In this document: positions 1-11,261 of the stretch, one piece after another
Position numbering within the stretch: the first letter of the stretch is position 1
Layout of the letters: every line of letters starts with the position of its first letter
Source: Ctena decussata
Taxonomy: Eukaryota; Mollusca; Bivalvia; Lucinida; Lucinidae
Reading direction: 5' to 3'
DNA: 64,000 nucleotides
NCBI GenBank assembly: GCA_963989385.1
Contig: OZ022508.1
Coordinates: forward strand, 28,976,166 to 29,040,165
Made by a program: the position numbers and the translations under genes
Notes under the pieces: generated by a model
What the model saw: the letters and a program-made list of their open reading frames with translations, nothing else
Databases searched by the model: none
What the model was told of the DNA's origin: nothing

Positions 1-399
1 TTGTTAAATCAGGAATGAGACTAACTAGGACCCAGTCGCCCACAGTTTTTAAATTTTGGGCTGGGCCCCTGAGTTTTAGAGAAAATGCCTATTGCCTTGA
101 TGTAAAATTTCATTTTTTGGCAGTCTTGGCTCCTAAACAACTACAAAAATTGCATTTTATCCTGTGAAAAGGTGCTTATTATGCAAATAGTAAAGCAACC
201 AAAATTACAGATCCATCAATTTTAGACAGGTCCAGAGTCTTGAGATTCAGGTTTTACATAAGTGCTAAAACAACTGGTGTGTAAAGCAGCCTTCTTTTAC
301 GTACTAAAATGACTGGTGTGCAAGTAAATCAGCATTCATAAAGTGCTAAATTGACGGATATTTACCAGCTTTCAACATGTTCAAGCTGTTTTATTGGGG

Positions 400-612
400 A
401 CAGCTTTGGTGCATAAGGTCTCAGGTTGGAACCCACAAGAGATCAACCAGTCACAGTAAAGCTAATTCGGTACATGTATCTAAAACTGGCAGTAAATGGT
501 TTCTGGTTTCAAATCAGGGAAAGTTAAAGGCAGAGGCATGGGCTCCATGCTGTGCCTAAGATAAGTTTGGCTGTTAACACCTACTGTCCCTATGGCCACA
601 AGGCCACAAGGC
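400..612 (+). repeat. SINE-like repeat, 3' part (family 4)
   Basis: This stretch resembles the 3' half of the better preserved copy at 39607-39885. Both share the run from 'cagtaaatgg' through 'aatcagg' and the closing 'cctactg..cctatggc'. The tRNA-like head is not recognisable here. Bases 1-399 show nothing I can assign and would be intron or upstream sequence of the TMEM183 gene. Confidence 0.5.
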
Positions 613-657
613 CACAAGAAATTTTTATCTGACACCAAGATGTGCTTTCTCTTGAAG

Positions 658-777
658 ATATCACCAAGATGACAGGAGCAACTGAAGAAGTGGCCTGGTA
701 TGATAAAGACTTAGATGACTTTGACATCACAGTTGATAGGAGTCTTAGTGATGAGGAGAACTTTGACGATGAATCAG
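658..777 (+). CDS. TMEM183: TMEM183 internal exon (acidic N-terminal region)
   Basis: The donor is g|gtagtt at 778. The best acceptor is the AG at 656-657 after a pyrimidine-rich run, giving DITK before an in-frame ATG at 669. The product is very acidic (YDKDLDDFDITVDRSLSDEE). An in-frame stop at 630-632 shows that coding cannot extend further left without an intron. If no upstream exon exists, the ATG at 669 would be the start; the family's basic N-terminus argues against that. The exon leaves one base (phase 1), which the next exon completes as Ala. Confidence 0.75.
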
Positions 778-3700
778 GTAGTTAGTACTGGATTATACTG
801 TAGACTTCTTACACATACCATATTAATCCAATTAAATGCCCCGGGGTCATTGCATTTTACTAAAGGAAAGGGGTAGGATGTTATTTCAGTTTGAAAGAAT
901 AGTAAATCGACCACAGCCAACATATTTCTAATACACTATTAAAGCCGGGCTGCGTAGCGCAATCGGTAGGGCGCCTGACTCATAAGTCAGGGGTCTTGGG
1001 TTCGATACCCGGTCCGGCCACTTCCTTTCATTTCTCCTTAATGCGCCTGACTTATAAGCCAGAGGTCTTGGGTTTGATACCCAGTCCTCCCACTTACTTT
1101 CAATTCTCCTTCTGCTGATTCAAGATTGATTGATTGATTTGATGCTTAACGTCCAACTGTAAACAGCTATGGTCATGTCGGGACAGTCAGTTAACCTAAC
1201 CACACTATTCCTGGGCAGGCTTAGACCTCCTAAGCGGTTAACCAGTACTAAATGCACATACTTTCGCCAGTAACTGACAACTGCCCTTCTTGAATCAGCG
1301 GAAGGAGAAACGAAAATATGTGGCCAGACCGGGTTTCGAACCCAGGACCTCTGACTTAAAGGACAGTTGCCGGTTACTGGTGAAAGTAAGTGCAGCTAGT
1401 ATTGGTTAACTGCTTAGGAGGTCTAAGCCTGTCCAGGAATAGTGTGGTTAGGTTAACTGACCATCCAGACATGACCATAGCTGTTTACCCTGGACATTAA
1501 TAACACAATCAATCAATCAATACTCTATCAAGGTAAATGGTAATACTTTCAGATGAAGCAATTCTACTATTTTCCCTTTCTTTGCATCCCTTCTAAAAAG
1601 GGTCACTTCTTCCAGGAAAGAATTTGCTCCTGTAGGAGCAAATTCTTTCCTTGAAGAGTGAACCCCATTGGAAGAGCTGTGCCCCAGGGAAGGAAGCATG
1701 AATTGAATTCATGTTGTTCCCCTGCCCTTTGTAAAACTGATGAAAAACACAGAGGTTAGCAAGTCAATATATAACATTATTTCTGGTAAAGAGGCCGGGG
1801 TGGTCGGGTGGAGCAATGGTGCTGGGTAACTTAGTGCCGGGGCATCCCACTAATTTGGATTATAGAAGGGCAAGGGCATACTGTGCTTGCAGTAGATGCG
1901 GATGGGGATTATTTGGACAATTTTTCTCTTGCTCACATTTCTTCTTTCTTTTTCTCTCTGAGATACCACCTGATATAAACTGAAATACTGTCTCAAAGGG
2001 CTGTTAACCCATCGCAAAAGCTCCTCACACGTTTTGGCAAAAAATGGCAGTTTTTGTGTATTATATCTTTGAAATCTTAACATCTCTTTAACGAAAGGCA
2101 TTGTTAGCTATGAACAACTGGGCCCAGAAGTTTAAAATATTGTTAATTTCAAGAAATAACATTTGCAGCTTTATCATGTACAAGAAGGGCCACACCAACT
2201 AAACGACAGAAGAAACAGCTCCCAGTCAATGAGGGCAATTCATATCCAATAGATCTCTGGTTTCAGCTGTCTCGATATATTCACCCTGAGTCCATCAGAA
2301 GCTTTGCATTAGTTTGTAGAGGGACCAACTCTGTTGTACGCAGTGTTCAGTTCTGGAAGACTTTATATTTAAGGTACGTGTACTACTTATTTTCTCCCAC
2401 TCATGATCTCTGCAGTAAGAAAACATGTATTTGGAAATTTTAACCAATTCATATCGTACTTATGCAAGGAACTTTTCTGTCTTCCAGTTAGAGCAGTCAT
2501 TTTTATGAGTTCTATGAGTGGATGCTTCTGTAACTCTTTTGGCGCCATTGTCCCCCAGTTACGAGTCATGCGACTGCTAGGCAGATGCATTGACAATTTA
2601 ATGTGACTGGCACAGTCTCATTATATATCTCCATTATACGACATTACCAAGGGAAGTAATTCAAAGATATGACCAGATTATAGGGAACAAAGATATATTT
2701 TGCAAGAAAAACAAAATTTGGCTGTTTTTGATAAAATTTAGAGACTTTCAAGGATTTTATTTACCAGAAACAGGCAATATAAAGTTATCTAGTAAAAGCG
2801 CTAATGCATTTCTGTATAAATTTGGCACCGAAAGAAAATGTGAATGGATACCCTTCCATGTTTGGTGCCATTTTTACGAAGGGAAACAACTTTTGTGACT
2901 TACTGTTTGTTTCCATGAACAAAGCTCTTCCAAAATGGGATCCTTACCAAAAGGAGGGATATTTGCTCCTACAGGAGCAGATTCTTATAAGGTCTCACCC
3001 CACAGAGCAGGGAAGCAAAAAAAAAAAAAAAAAACAGCAAGAGTTGTTTCCCCTGAGAGACTAGTAATTCACATTAAAATGTTCTTTGCATTGCCAACTA
3101 AGCAGATCTGATTAGCATGATTAGAATGCACCTGCATCTTTAGAAACAGTCTAATCTGGGTTTGCACATTTATATCCAAATATTTAGTTTAAACAAATTT
3201 TTATTCAAATTCTATATATACATACAGTGAGGCAAACATATAGACCATTACATGGAGGATCAAAATGAAAGCTTATAGAGACCAAATGTGAGCCGGGACA
3301 CGAAAAAAACAACAAAGTGGCATGTGCACCAAGCAAAGACTTAGATCAGCCTGAGCATTGGCCAAGTCTGATCAGAGTCTTTCTGTGGGCTTAAAGGGTA
3401 GCTAAGGGTCTAAGCTAGCTCCATGTGGGCAGCGAAGACTGATCAGACTGGGAGGATGCCCAGGCTGATCTGAGTCTTCCATGGGTACACAACCACTTTG
3501 TTGGTTTTGTTGTGTCCGCGGCTCATATAGAGTAGATACCATAAAGATTATAATTCTTGGACCAGATAGGTCTGACCAAATAGTGCAAACTCAGATCAGA
3601 CTGCTGCTGCATGAGCAGTCTGAGAAACCCCTACACTGTTTGCCATTCCATAGATCTGCATTGTTTGGAGACAAGTGTATTGTAAAATCAAACTGTTCCA

Positions 3701-6700
3701 TAACTAACACAATCACAACAACTATTTTAGATGTTCCAATTTTTGGCTTGCCTGAACGAAGTTCAGGAAGAGCTGTTGTACTACCCGAGGCACCGGCGTG
3801 AGTGTTAGCGGCGGCGGCAGCGGCGTTACCAAAATGTTAAAGTTTTACGTTAAAGTTTTTAAGATCTTATAGTTTCTAAACCCTTTGATCAATTTGAAAT
3901 ATATTTGGTATGATGATAGATATTGATCCAAAATTTTCTTCAAGACCATCCCCACCCCTGGTCATGACCCATAGGTCAAGGTCACGGACTTAGAAATTTT
4001 ATGTTAAAGTTTTACATTAAACTTTTTAAGATCTCATAGTTTGTAAACCTTTTAATCGATTTAAAGATATTTGGTATGATGATAGATATTGGTCCAAAAT
4101 TTTATGCGAGACCATTTCCACCCCTGCTCATGACCCATAGGTCAAGGTCACAGACTTAGAAATTTTATGTTAAAGTTTTACGTTAAAGTTTTGAAGATCT
4201 CATAGTTTGTAAACCTTTAATCAATTTAAATTATATTTGGTATGATGATAGATATTAGTCTGAAATTTTATTCTGCAGTATCCCCACCCCTATACATGAC
4301 CTTTAGGTCAAGGTCACAGACTTGGACAATTCATGTTAAAGTTTACTGTTAAAGTTTTTAAGACCTCAGAGTTCCTAAACCCTTTAATTAATTTGAATTA
4401 TAATTGGTATGATGATAAATATTGGTCTAAAGTTTTGTTCAACCACATCCCCACCCCTGGACATGACCTATAGGTCAAGGTCACAGACTTAGCAGTTTTG
4501 TGCTTGTTTTCGTCAGATTCCTAGTTTCTAAACCATTTGATCTTTTTGAATGATATTTGGTTTGATGATAGAAATTAGTTGCAAATTGTATTCAGTTGCA
4601 TCCCCACCTCTGGATAATTACCTATAGGTCAAGGTCACAGACTTAGCAATTTTATGTTAAAGTTTTACAATAAAGTTTTTTAAGCTCTCATACTTTCTAA
4701 ACCCTTAGATCAATTTGATTTATATTTATTTTAATGGTAGATATTGGTTAGAAATTTTATTCAACTGCATCCCCACCCCTGCACATGACCTATAGGTCAA
4801 GGTCACAGACTTAGATAAATTTTTGTTTAAGTTTTATGTCAAAGATTTTGAAATCTCATAGCTTCTAAACCCTTTGATGGATTTGAATTATATTTGGTAT
4901 GATAATAGATATTGATTGGAAATTTTACTCAGCACCGTCCTAACCCCTAAGAAACAAATACTAGCCCTTGAAGATGGACAAGCGCAGGTTCAGGCGAGCT
5001 GTCCTGTCTGGCGACAGGTCTTGTTAGAATTTTTATCCCCCGACCGAAAGGTTCGGGGGATATAGCGATGAGACTGGCGTCCGTTCGTCCGTCCGTCCGT
5101 CCGTCCGTCCGTCTGTCCGTCCGTCCGTCCATCCGTAAACACTTTCTTGTCCGCTCTATATCTTGAATACCCTTTGGAATATTTTCATGATACTTCACGG
5201 TTATGTAGAACAGGTCATGACGATGTGTCGCGTACAAGAATGGTAACTCTTGCTATTGTACTTTTTTAATTATCTCCCCTTTGGTGATTTTTTGGCAGAT
5301 TCGTGTCCGCTCTGTAACTTGAATACCCTTTGGAATATTTTCATAGCAATTTTTATCCCCCGACCGAAAGGTTCGGGGGATATAGCGATGAGCCTGGCGT
5401 CCGTCCGTCCGTCTGTCCGTCCGTCCGTCCGTCCGTAAACACTTTCTTGTCTGCTCTATATCTTGAATACCCTTTGGAATATTTTCATGATACTTCACAG
5501 TTATGTAGAACAGGTCATGACGATGTGTCGCGTACAAGAATGGTAACTCTTGCTATTGTACTTTTTGAATTATCTCCCCTTTGGTGATTTTTTGGCAGAT
5601 TCGTGTCCGCTCTGTAACTTGAATACCCTTTGGAATATTTTCATGATACTTCACAGAAATGTAGAACTGGTCATGACGATGTGTCGCGAACAAGAATGAC
5701 AACTCTTGCTTTCTTACTTTTTGAGTTATTTCCCCTTGATAGTTTTAGGTGTGATTTTTCGGCAGATTCATGTCCGCTCTATAACTAGAATGTTCGGGGG
5801 ATATAGCGATGAGCCTGGCGTCCGTCCGTCCGTCCGTCCGTCCGTCCGTCTGTCCGTCCGTCCGTCCGTCCGTCCGTCCGTAAACACTTTCTTGTCCGCT
5901 CTATATCTTGAATACCCTTTGGAATATTTTCATGATACTTCACAGTTATGTAGAACAGGTCATGACGATGTGTCGCGTACAAGAATGGTAACTCTTGCTA
6001 TTGTACTTTTTGAATTATCTCCCCTTTGGTGATTTTTTGGCAGATTCGTGTCCGCTCTGTAACTTGAATACCCTTTGGAATATTTTCATGATACTTCACA
6101 GAAATGTAGAACTGGTCATGACGATGTGTCGCGAACAAGAATGACAACTCTTGCTTTCTTACTTTTTGAGTTATTTCCCCTTGATAGTTTTAGGTGTGAT
6201 TTTTCGGCAGATTCATGTCCGCTCTATAACTAGAATACCCTTTGGAATATTCTCATGATACTTCACAGATATGTAGAACAGGTCATGACGGTGTGTCGCG
6301 AACAAGAATGACAACTCTTGCTATCTTACTTTTTGAGTTATTTCCCCTTGATCATTTTAGGTATGATTTCGTGTCCGCTCTATAACTTGAATACCTTTAG
6401 GAATATTTTCATGATACTTCACAGATATGTAGAACAGGTCATGACGATGTGTCGCGAACAAGAAAAACAACTCCTGCTTTCTTACATTTTGAGTTATTAC
6501 CCCTTGATGGTTTTAGGTGTGATTTCGTGTCCGCTCTATAACTTGAATACCTTTTGGAATATTTTCATGATACTTCACAGATATGTAGAACAGGTCATGA
6601 TGATGTGTCGCGAACAAGAATGACAACTCTTGCTTTCTTACTTTTGGAGTTATTTCCCTTTGATGATTTTAAGTGTCCGCTCCATAGCTTGAATACCTTT

Positions 6701-8075
6701 TGAAATATTTTCATGATACTTCACAGATATGCAGAACAGGTCATGACAATTTGTCTCATACATGAATGATAACTCTTGCTTTTAGACCTAGTGAATTATT
6801 TCCCTTTGGTAGTTTGCGCTGCTGTTTGAGTCTCTGCTCCATAACTGTATAACCCTGGCCAGCTCCAGAATTTGAATAACCGTGAACCTTTTAGAATATT
6901 GATGATCATGCTGTGATATCTTATATCAGTGTTCCTAACTCTCTCACCCCTCCGCATTCCCGTGTCCCCTCCCCCCCTCCCCCCCCCACCCCCCCCCCCC
7001 CCAAAAAAAAAAAAAATAATTTTTTTTTCCAGATTTGGATTCTTTGTCCCAATTCACTTACTAGAGAGCTCAAAATTAGGTTTGTAGGGCTTGTACTTTA
7101 GAAGTTATTCACACATTTTGACAGTTGAATGTATCGTATGCTATACATTTGTGTATATGGTGGCTGTTTGAGATATTACCTCTTTTTAGCAGTCAAGCAT
7201 ACTGTTTTAGTCTGAGTGTTAGATAATCATGCATCTGTTAACAGTTAATGTCAATCAGAAGCATAAAAGAATGACAATATATTACTAATATGTGTTTTGA
7301 AGTGCACCCTTTTTACCAAGGCCCTTGGGGGTCTTCGGTCGGGGGATTTGCCATCTCCTCTGATGGCTATTTTTACTTCACTCATTCAGTAATTGTCACA
7401 GATAGCACCTCATGTCCCTCAAGATTTTCTTTCTCTCCATTTGATTTCTGTTTTTTATTTCCTTTCAGGTTTTATGTTGACGATAAGGATAAAAATCTTC
7501 CTGCTGAGTTAAGAATAGACAATCTTGAGTGTATACATGGTCTTCGGGCAAGAGTAATACAGACATTGTTTTATATATACCCACCATTCGTGTCAAGGTC
7601 ACAGACTACTGTACCCTTTGAAAATGAACCACATGTTCTGGTCGGTCATAGATGTTTATTGACTTGGCACAAAAAGGTGAAAAATGTATGGAACTTTTGT
7701 TTCAAGTTCCGCAAAGGGGACCAAATGCAAAAAGATTCTAATTCCCGAAGAGGAATGATGTCCAAGGAATTTCAAGCTTGGCATCAGGATTTATTCTACA
7801 ATCCTGATAACCACTGTAGAATCCTGGAGGTCACATGTTCAAATTTTAATTCCATACCAGTTGTAATGGGACTTATTTTAAACAGGGTTTATCTAAATGT
7901 AAGCTCAGGTAGCATGAGGTATCATAAGTTAAAACTTATATTTGATACTCACCTAAAGACAACAACCACAAAGAATGAGACAGGGATGTTTGAAGTTGTC
8001 CTTGACCCAGTTTTAGAGGTCAGGGTGTATCCGTGGTGGCACCCAAAGTACAGAGAAGCCCATAAAGAGGAGTAA
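658..8075 (+). CDS. TMEM183: TMEM183 orthologue, three 3' exons (658-777, 2169-2373, 7469-8075)
   Basis: The spliced product has about 310 visible residues and matches the vertebrate TMEM183A/B family along its length. The middle exon carries the F-box-like segment (YPIDLWFQLSRYIHPESI, then RSFALVC). The last exon carries IPVVMGLI, a short hydrophobic stretch, and ends WWHPKYREAHKEE, like the family's WWHPQYP tail. Introns fall in phase 1 (777/2169) and phase 2 (2373/7469), and every join keeps the frame. The human protein is about 376 residues, so a basic N-terminal exon probably lies left of position 1. Function in the family is poorly defined; it is annotated as a transmembrane protein. 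The last intron (5.1 kb) is filled with mobile elements. No stop or frameshift is seen, so the gene appears intact. Identification is from remembered family sequence, not a search. Confidence 0.9.
943..1520 (+). mobile_element. Plus-strand tRNA-derived SINE interrupted by a minus-strand copy
   Basis: The 943-1019 head has tRNA-like A and B boxes and a CAT anticodon-position triplet, then a second degenerate head at about 1043-1093. The body stops at 'ctgattcaag' (about 1126) and resumes at about 1359 with 'aaggacagttgcc'. The gap (1127-1358) is the same SINE reversed, from its (TTGA)n tail to a truncated head. Compared with the intact copy at 17541, the two outer parts are contiguous, so this is an insertion of one SINE into another. 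It lies in TMEM183 intron 1. Confidence 0.85.
1127..1358 (-). mobile_element. Inner minus-strand SINE copy
   Basis: Reading the complement gives the SINE from 'taagtcagaggtc' through the conserved 'ggttaggttaactgac' core to an (AATC)n tail. The 5' tRNA-like part upstream of the anticodon arm is missing, as expected of a 5'-truncated retrotransposed copy. Confidence 0.85.
1527..1762. mobile_element. Foldback element family B, copy 1
   Basis: This is a palindrome centred on 'gaatttgctcctgtaggagcaaattc' near 1621-1651. Full family members run from 'aaggtgaatgg' to 'ccatacacctt', about 230 bp. Copies of varying decay are scattered over the window (2835, 8459, 12590, 20518, 27233, 40303, 41485, 42610, 63299, 63808). 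No coding potential. Confidence 0.7.
1791..2013 (+). mobile_element. tRNA-derived SINE family 3, copy 1
   Basis: It is homologous to the copy at 18213-18452. It begins 'ggccggggtggtcgggtgg' with a tRNA-like head and ends 'ctcaaagggctgttaaccc'. Inside TMEM183 intron 1. Confidence 0.75.
2169..2373 (+). CDS. TMEM183: TMEM183 F-box-like exon
   Basis: The acceptor is tttgcag at 2168 and the donor ag|gtacgt at 2374. It encodes a basic linker (RRATPTKRQKKQ) and the conserved segment from YPIDLW to FWKTLYL. The 205-nt length carries phase 1 into phase 2, matching both neighbours. Positions 2374-2830, in the following intron, show nothing identifiable. Confidence 0.92.
2835..3062. mobile_element. Foldback element family B, copy 2
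   Basis: It is recognised by 'gtgaatggatacccttcc', 'gggaaacaacttttgtgac' and the central 'tttgctcctacaggagcag' hairpin. The right arm is shortened and replaced by an A-run at 3018-3034. Confidence 0.6.
3289..3525. mobile_element. Palindromic MITE family A, copy 1
   Basis: This is a foldback of about 237 bp. The ends are 'tgagccg.gacac' and its complement, followed inward by 'aaccaacaaagtgg' and its complement. Each arm also contains its own hairpin built on 'ctgatcagactgggc'. A 50-60 bp central part ('aagggtctaagctagctcc') is not palindromic. Twelve copies are in the window, none encoding protein, and most of the rest of the window's right 20 kb lacks them. Confidence 0.85.
3745..5025 (+). 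mobile_element. Tandem-repeat element (pearl/HINE-like) H1
   Basis: It starts with a hairpin (gaacgaagttc) followed by 'aggaagagct' and ends with a stem built on 'cctgtc' and 'gacagg', then 'tcttgtt'. Between these lie about seven units of about 165 bp, each with 'cccacccctg' and 'taggtcaaggtcacag'. Two short relatives without the array occur at 9551 and 16384 and share both ends. The design fits bivalve pearl elements or Helentron-associated interspersed elements; that assignment is inference. In TMEM183 intron 2. Confidence 0.75.
5034..6830 (+). mobile_element. Composite (CCGT)n tandem-repeat element H5
   Basis: Three starts are visible ('ggttcgggggatatagcgatgag' at about 5050, 5368 and 5792), each followed by a (CCGT)n tract. 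Units of roughly 150 bp follow ('cttgaataccctttggaat', 'ggtcatgacgatgtgtcgcg'). The second start interrupts a unit of the first; the third lacks its hairpin arm. Open frames over (CCGT)n read as Arg-Pro-Ser-Val repeats and are not genes. It begins only about 8 bp after H1 ends. Confidence 0.75.
6966..7028. repeat. C-run / A-run / T-run low-complexity tract
   Basis: Long C homopolymers are followed by about 14 A and then a T-run. Nothing else is recognisable between 6831 and 7468 apart from ordinary intron sequence. Confidence 0.9.
7469..8075 (+). CDS. TMEM183: TMEM183 terminal exon
   Basis: The acceptor tttcctttcag ends at 7468 and the stop TAA is at 8073-8075. The exon encodes 202 residues. 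It includes the conserved LRARVIQTLFYIY helix, the CLLTWHKKV segment, the YNPDNHCRILEVT strand, the hydrophobic IPVVMGLI stretch and the terminal WWHPKY motif. It would supply about two thirds of the protein. No AATAAA was found close behind; the first on this strand is near 9925, after several mobile elements. Confidence 0.95.
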
Positions 8076-8141
8076 TATGTCGCACTACGCAAGAATAAGA
8101 AGAAACTTAATCAGATTGGATGCAACATCCATAATGCACAG

Positions 8142-8332
8142 CGGAACCGTGGTAGCTCAATGGGTTAAGCCCTGGCTGCTGATTTAGCTGTCCCAAGATC
8201 GATTCCCTGAAGTGGAATCTGTACAGTCATAAGCGGGATTCCATCGCACACAGCCTTTCATTTTCACCCTCCCATTGTCCTGATATGACTGAAATACTAT
8301 TGAAAAGGACATAAAGTAGCAAGTCATTCATC
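8142..8332 (+). mobile_element. tRNA-derived SINE family 2 with target duplication
   Basis: The flanks 8126-8141 and 8333-8348 are near-identical 16-mers (catcYataRtgcacag). The head 'gtggtagctcaatggg' and 'gatcgattccc' resemble Pol III A and B boxes. The tail contains 'cattttcaccctcccattgtcctgatatgactgaaa' in two conserved blocks. Decayed minus-strand relatives lie near 38215, 46740, 53220 and 24050. Confidence 0.75.
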
Positions 8333-8458
8333 CATCTATAGTGCACAGCCAGGCAGACATAGCAATCTTTAGAATTCATGTTTTATGAAGAAATGAAGGA
8401 TAATTTTTTCAAAATTCTCCTGAAAAGCAACCTTTAGCTGGACCTCTGAGAAAAGGTT

Positions 8459-8702
8459 TAAGGTAAATGGATACACTTCCAGGGAAAGCAACTCGGCCAT
8501 TTTCATTTTTGCCTCCCTTCTTAGTTGGAGACAATTCTTAAAGGAAAGAATTTGCTCCTTTAGGAACAAATTCTTTCCTCTAAGAGTAGACTCCCTTGTG
8601 GAAAGGCTTCATCATCCAGGGAAGCAAATAGGAAGTCGTGAAAGTTTTTCCCCTTTGTAAACGGGCAGAAAACAGGGAGATGTACCCATACACCTTAAAG
8701 AG
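8459..8702. mobile_element. Foldback element family B, copy 3
   Basis: It is a near full-length copy running from 'aaggtaaatggatacac' to 'gtacccatacacctta', with the central 'gaatttgctcctttaggaac' hairpin. Confidence 0.75.
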
Positions 8703-8717
8703 ATATAATTGCATAAA

Positions 8718-8956
8718 TGAGCTATGACACAACAAAACCAACAAAGTGGCATGTGCACCCAGCAAAGACTCAGATCTGCCTGGGCATCTGCCCAGTCTGA
8801 TTGGGTCTTAGCTGTCCCCATGGAGCTAGCTTAGAGCCTTGCTTACCCTTTAAGTTCTCAGTGCCGACTCTGCTCAGACTGGGCAGATGTCCAGGCTGAT
8901 CTGAGTCTTCACTGGGTGCACATGCCACTTTGTTGGTTTTGTTGTGTCACAGCTCA
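8718..8956. mobile_element. Palindromic MITE family A, copy 2
   Basis: Ends are 'tgagctatgacac' and 'gtgtcacagctca'; internal arms are as in copy 1. It follows the family B copy almost directly. Confidence 0.85.
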
Positions 8957-9105
8957 GATATGATTGATAAGATTTTACATTTTATAGCTGCTTTAATTAT
9001 AGTATTATAGATTTCCCTTTTATTTCTTCAATGGCCTAATGATAAAGCCAGGGATGTCACTTCTTACTATGTTGAGTTATTTGAAAATTTTGTCAGAATA
9101 GTAAT

Positions 9106-9346
9106 TGAGCCGTGATACGACAAAACCACCAAAGTGGCATGTGCACCCAGCTAAGACTCAGATCAGCCTGGGCATCCGCCTAGTCTGATCAGTCTTCACT
9201 GTGCATTTAAACGGTAGCAAAGGCTCTAAGCTACATCCATGCCAACAGCAAAGACTCTGATCAGACTGGGTCGGATGCAGAGGCTGATCAGAGTCTTCGT
9301 TGGGTGCACATGCCACTTTGGTGGTTTTGTCGTGTAGCGCCGCTCA
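9106..9346. mobile_element. Palindromic MITE family A, copy 3
   Basis: Ends are 'tgagccgtgatacgac' and 'gtcgtgtagcgccgctca'; compensating differences (accaccaaag / ctttggtggt) keep the arms paired. Confidence 0.85.
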
Positions 9347-9379
9347 TATTAATTTTTGCTTCTGTTTTTGTTTCCCCAG

Positions 9380-9495
9380 TGACTAGCAGAAGTGAGGCAT
9401 ATGTATCATTTTACCGGTGTGATCAGTGTGGTAGCAGTGTTGGTATTGGGGGTATAAACTATAGCGGAGTTTTTGAATGTTGCTCTGTTTTGTGA
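9380..9495 (+). CDS. Possible isolated terminal exon, Cys-rich peptide
   Basis: A good acceptor (tttttgtttccccag at 9379) opens a frame reading TSRSEAYVSFYRCDQCG and ending in ECCSVL before TGA. It has four clustered cysteines. No partner exon or family is recognised and it is only 38 codons, so chance is a strong alternative. An alternative 3' exon of the upstream TMEM183 gene is conceivable but unsupported. Confidence 0.15.
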
Positions 9496-9550
9496 CAATT
9501 CACTGACAGGCGAGACACTACAGTCTGCATAAATTTTGTTGATAATTTTT

Positions 9551-9727
9551 AGCTCACCTGAACGAAGTTCAGGAAGAGCTATTGCACTACCCTTGGCGTC
9601 GGCGTCAGTGTTGGCGTTGGAGTCGGCGTCGGCGTTAGCAAAATGTTAAAGTTTTATGTTAAAGTTTTTTATGTGATGGGCAAGGTGCTGTCAGGCGAGC
9701 TATCCTGTCCCTGTGACAGGTCTTGTT
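9551..9727 (+). mobile_element. Short pearl/HINE-like element H2
   Basis: It has the same ends as H1 ('agctcacctgaacgaagttc' start; 'gacaggtcttgtt' end) with the tandem array missing. It gives the clearest view of the element's termini. 9728-10025 shows nothing recognisable. Confidence 0.75.
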
Positions 9728-10029
9728 AAGTTTACCAGTACTTAAAAGGTTTGAAATCACTTTGTCCACGGTGAAATCATGCAAACCATTTGCGTAGTTC
9801 AGTGTGTGTAACCCATCTATTCCTAATACAAAACTGATTAAAATAGTCCCATCTACCTTACATCATCCACAAGAATAGACAGATTGCAGAACACTTACTC
9901 ATCTATCATACGGATACTATCAGCAATAAATGATGCACTAAATACAGTCTTGTTTCTATGGCCTGTCATAATGCACATAATCATTGTATAATGCTTCATT
10001 AGAGTTCCATATTTCTTTGTTTATAAGAT

Positions 10030-10112
10030 GTGTTTTTTTTCACTTCCAAAACAATCTCAAAAATCTAGATCCATCTTGTAGATGGATCTAAACTTTTGGG
10101 ATTGTTTTAGAA
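10030..10112. repeat. Inverted repeat (foldback)
   Basis: Arms 'ctagatccatctt' and 'agatggatcta' sit inside 'aaaacaatctcaaaa' and its complement. A longer related element is at 25070-25290. A second inverted repeat lies at about 10394-10480 (gtcaccttagcacataaaag and complement). No gene is seen in 10113-11028. Confidence 0.6.
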
Positions 10113-11028
10113 GGGAAAAAGATTTTCAATGCAGGTTTTCATAAGTCTGATTTAGATACTTTGGGTCATTCTAGAGAAGGATTTTATAGACGAATAAATA
10201 CAGTATTACAAGCTACCAATAAGAACCAAACTGGACATAGACTGATTTTGATGGCAACCAGCTTAGGTAAGGAAAATCAGTTTAGGATTAGCAGTAAAAG
10301 GTGGGCAAGTTTTTGGCCCCTTTTTTGCTTTAATTGTCCCCAAAACATTTTTCAGAGTGAGACATAGAGGTCCCCCACAATTTTGGTATATTTCTGATAT
10401 CGTCACCTTAGCACATAAAAGTCAATAACTCCAATTAAAATATATAAGCACTTATTGACTTTTTGTGCCAAGGTGATGAAATGTTGTAGTAAATGTCCCC
10501 CAAGTATGGCCAAATTGCCATAAGTGTCCCTCAAACTTATTTATAATGGGGGCATGTGTCCCATGGAGTAAAATTCTGAGGGAAACCCTGGGTGTGTGGG
10601 GAAGCCGGAAGCACAGGTACATTGGACTCTCTTTACAAAGATGGCTTTGTTCCCAAAAATATATTGGCCTTAAACAATCTGAAAAGGAAGCCTCCAAATG
10701 GGGGGCACAGATGTTTGAGAATCATTGTGCTGAGGCCTATAAAAATAGTAGTGTTAAAGGGGATATATCTCTGAAAACAGTTCAGATGCTATCTCTGTTC
10801 ATTCATAAAATATATATGTGACCATCCTAATTAGGATCCATAGCATATGTCCATATACACAAATAGGAATTATCATCATTTATTTCTTTTACATAAAGCT
10901 AGATGTCTGTATGTATATTTTTTAACCTGTATGTGATCATAAAGTGATAAAGTATTTTAAACATATCTAGCAAATTATTTGTTTTAACTGCTGTTAAATT
11001 GTATTAATTTATTTCAGAGAAAAACATT

Positions 11029-11220
11029 TGAACCATGACACCACAAAACCAACAAAGTGGCATGTGCATCTAGCGAAAGCCCAAATCAGCCAGGGCATCT
11101 GACCTGTCTGATCAGAGTCTTCACTGTCTGCATGGAGGTAGCTTAGACCCTTAGCTACCCATTAGTGCACACGAAAAACTGATTAGACTGGGTGAATGCC
11201 CTTGTTGGTTTTGTTGTGTT
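11029..11220. mobile_element. Palindromic MITE family A, copy 4 (deleted arm)
   Basis: The left arm is complete, but part of the right arm's internal hairpin is missing, and the element ends 'ttggttttgttgtgtt'. Confidence 0.75.
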
Positions 11221-11261
11221 CCATATGCAGTAGATTGGTATTGGGAGAAGTCGTTTATGCT

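Noticed and set aside
943..1019. Functional tRNA gene with a CAT anticodon
   Set aside because: The same sequence heads the SINE copies at 17541 and 19290, is followed by the SINE body, and differs from a true elongator tRNA-Met in its stems.
5253..6032. Open frames of Arg-Pro-Ser-Val or Thr-Asp-Gly repeats
   Set aside because: They are translations of (CCGT)n and its complement within element H5.
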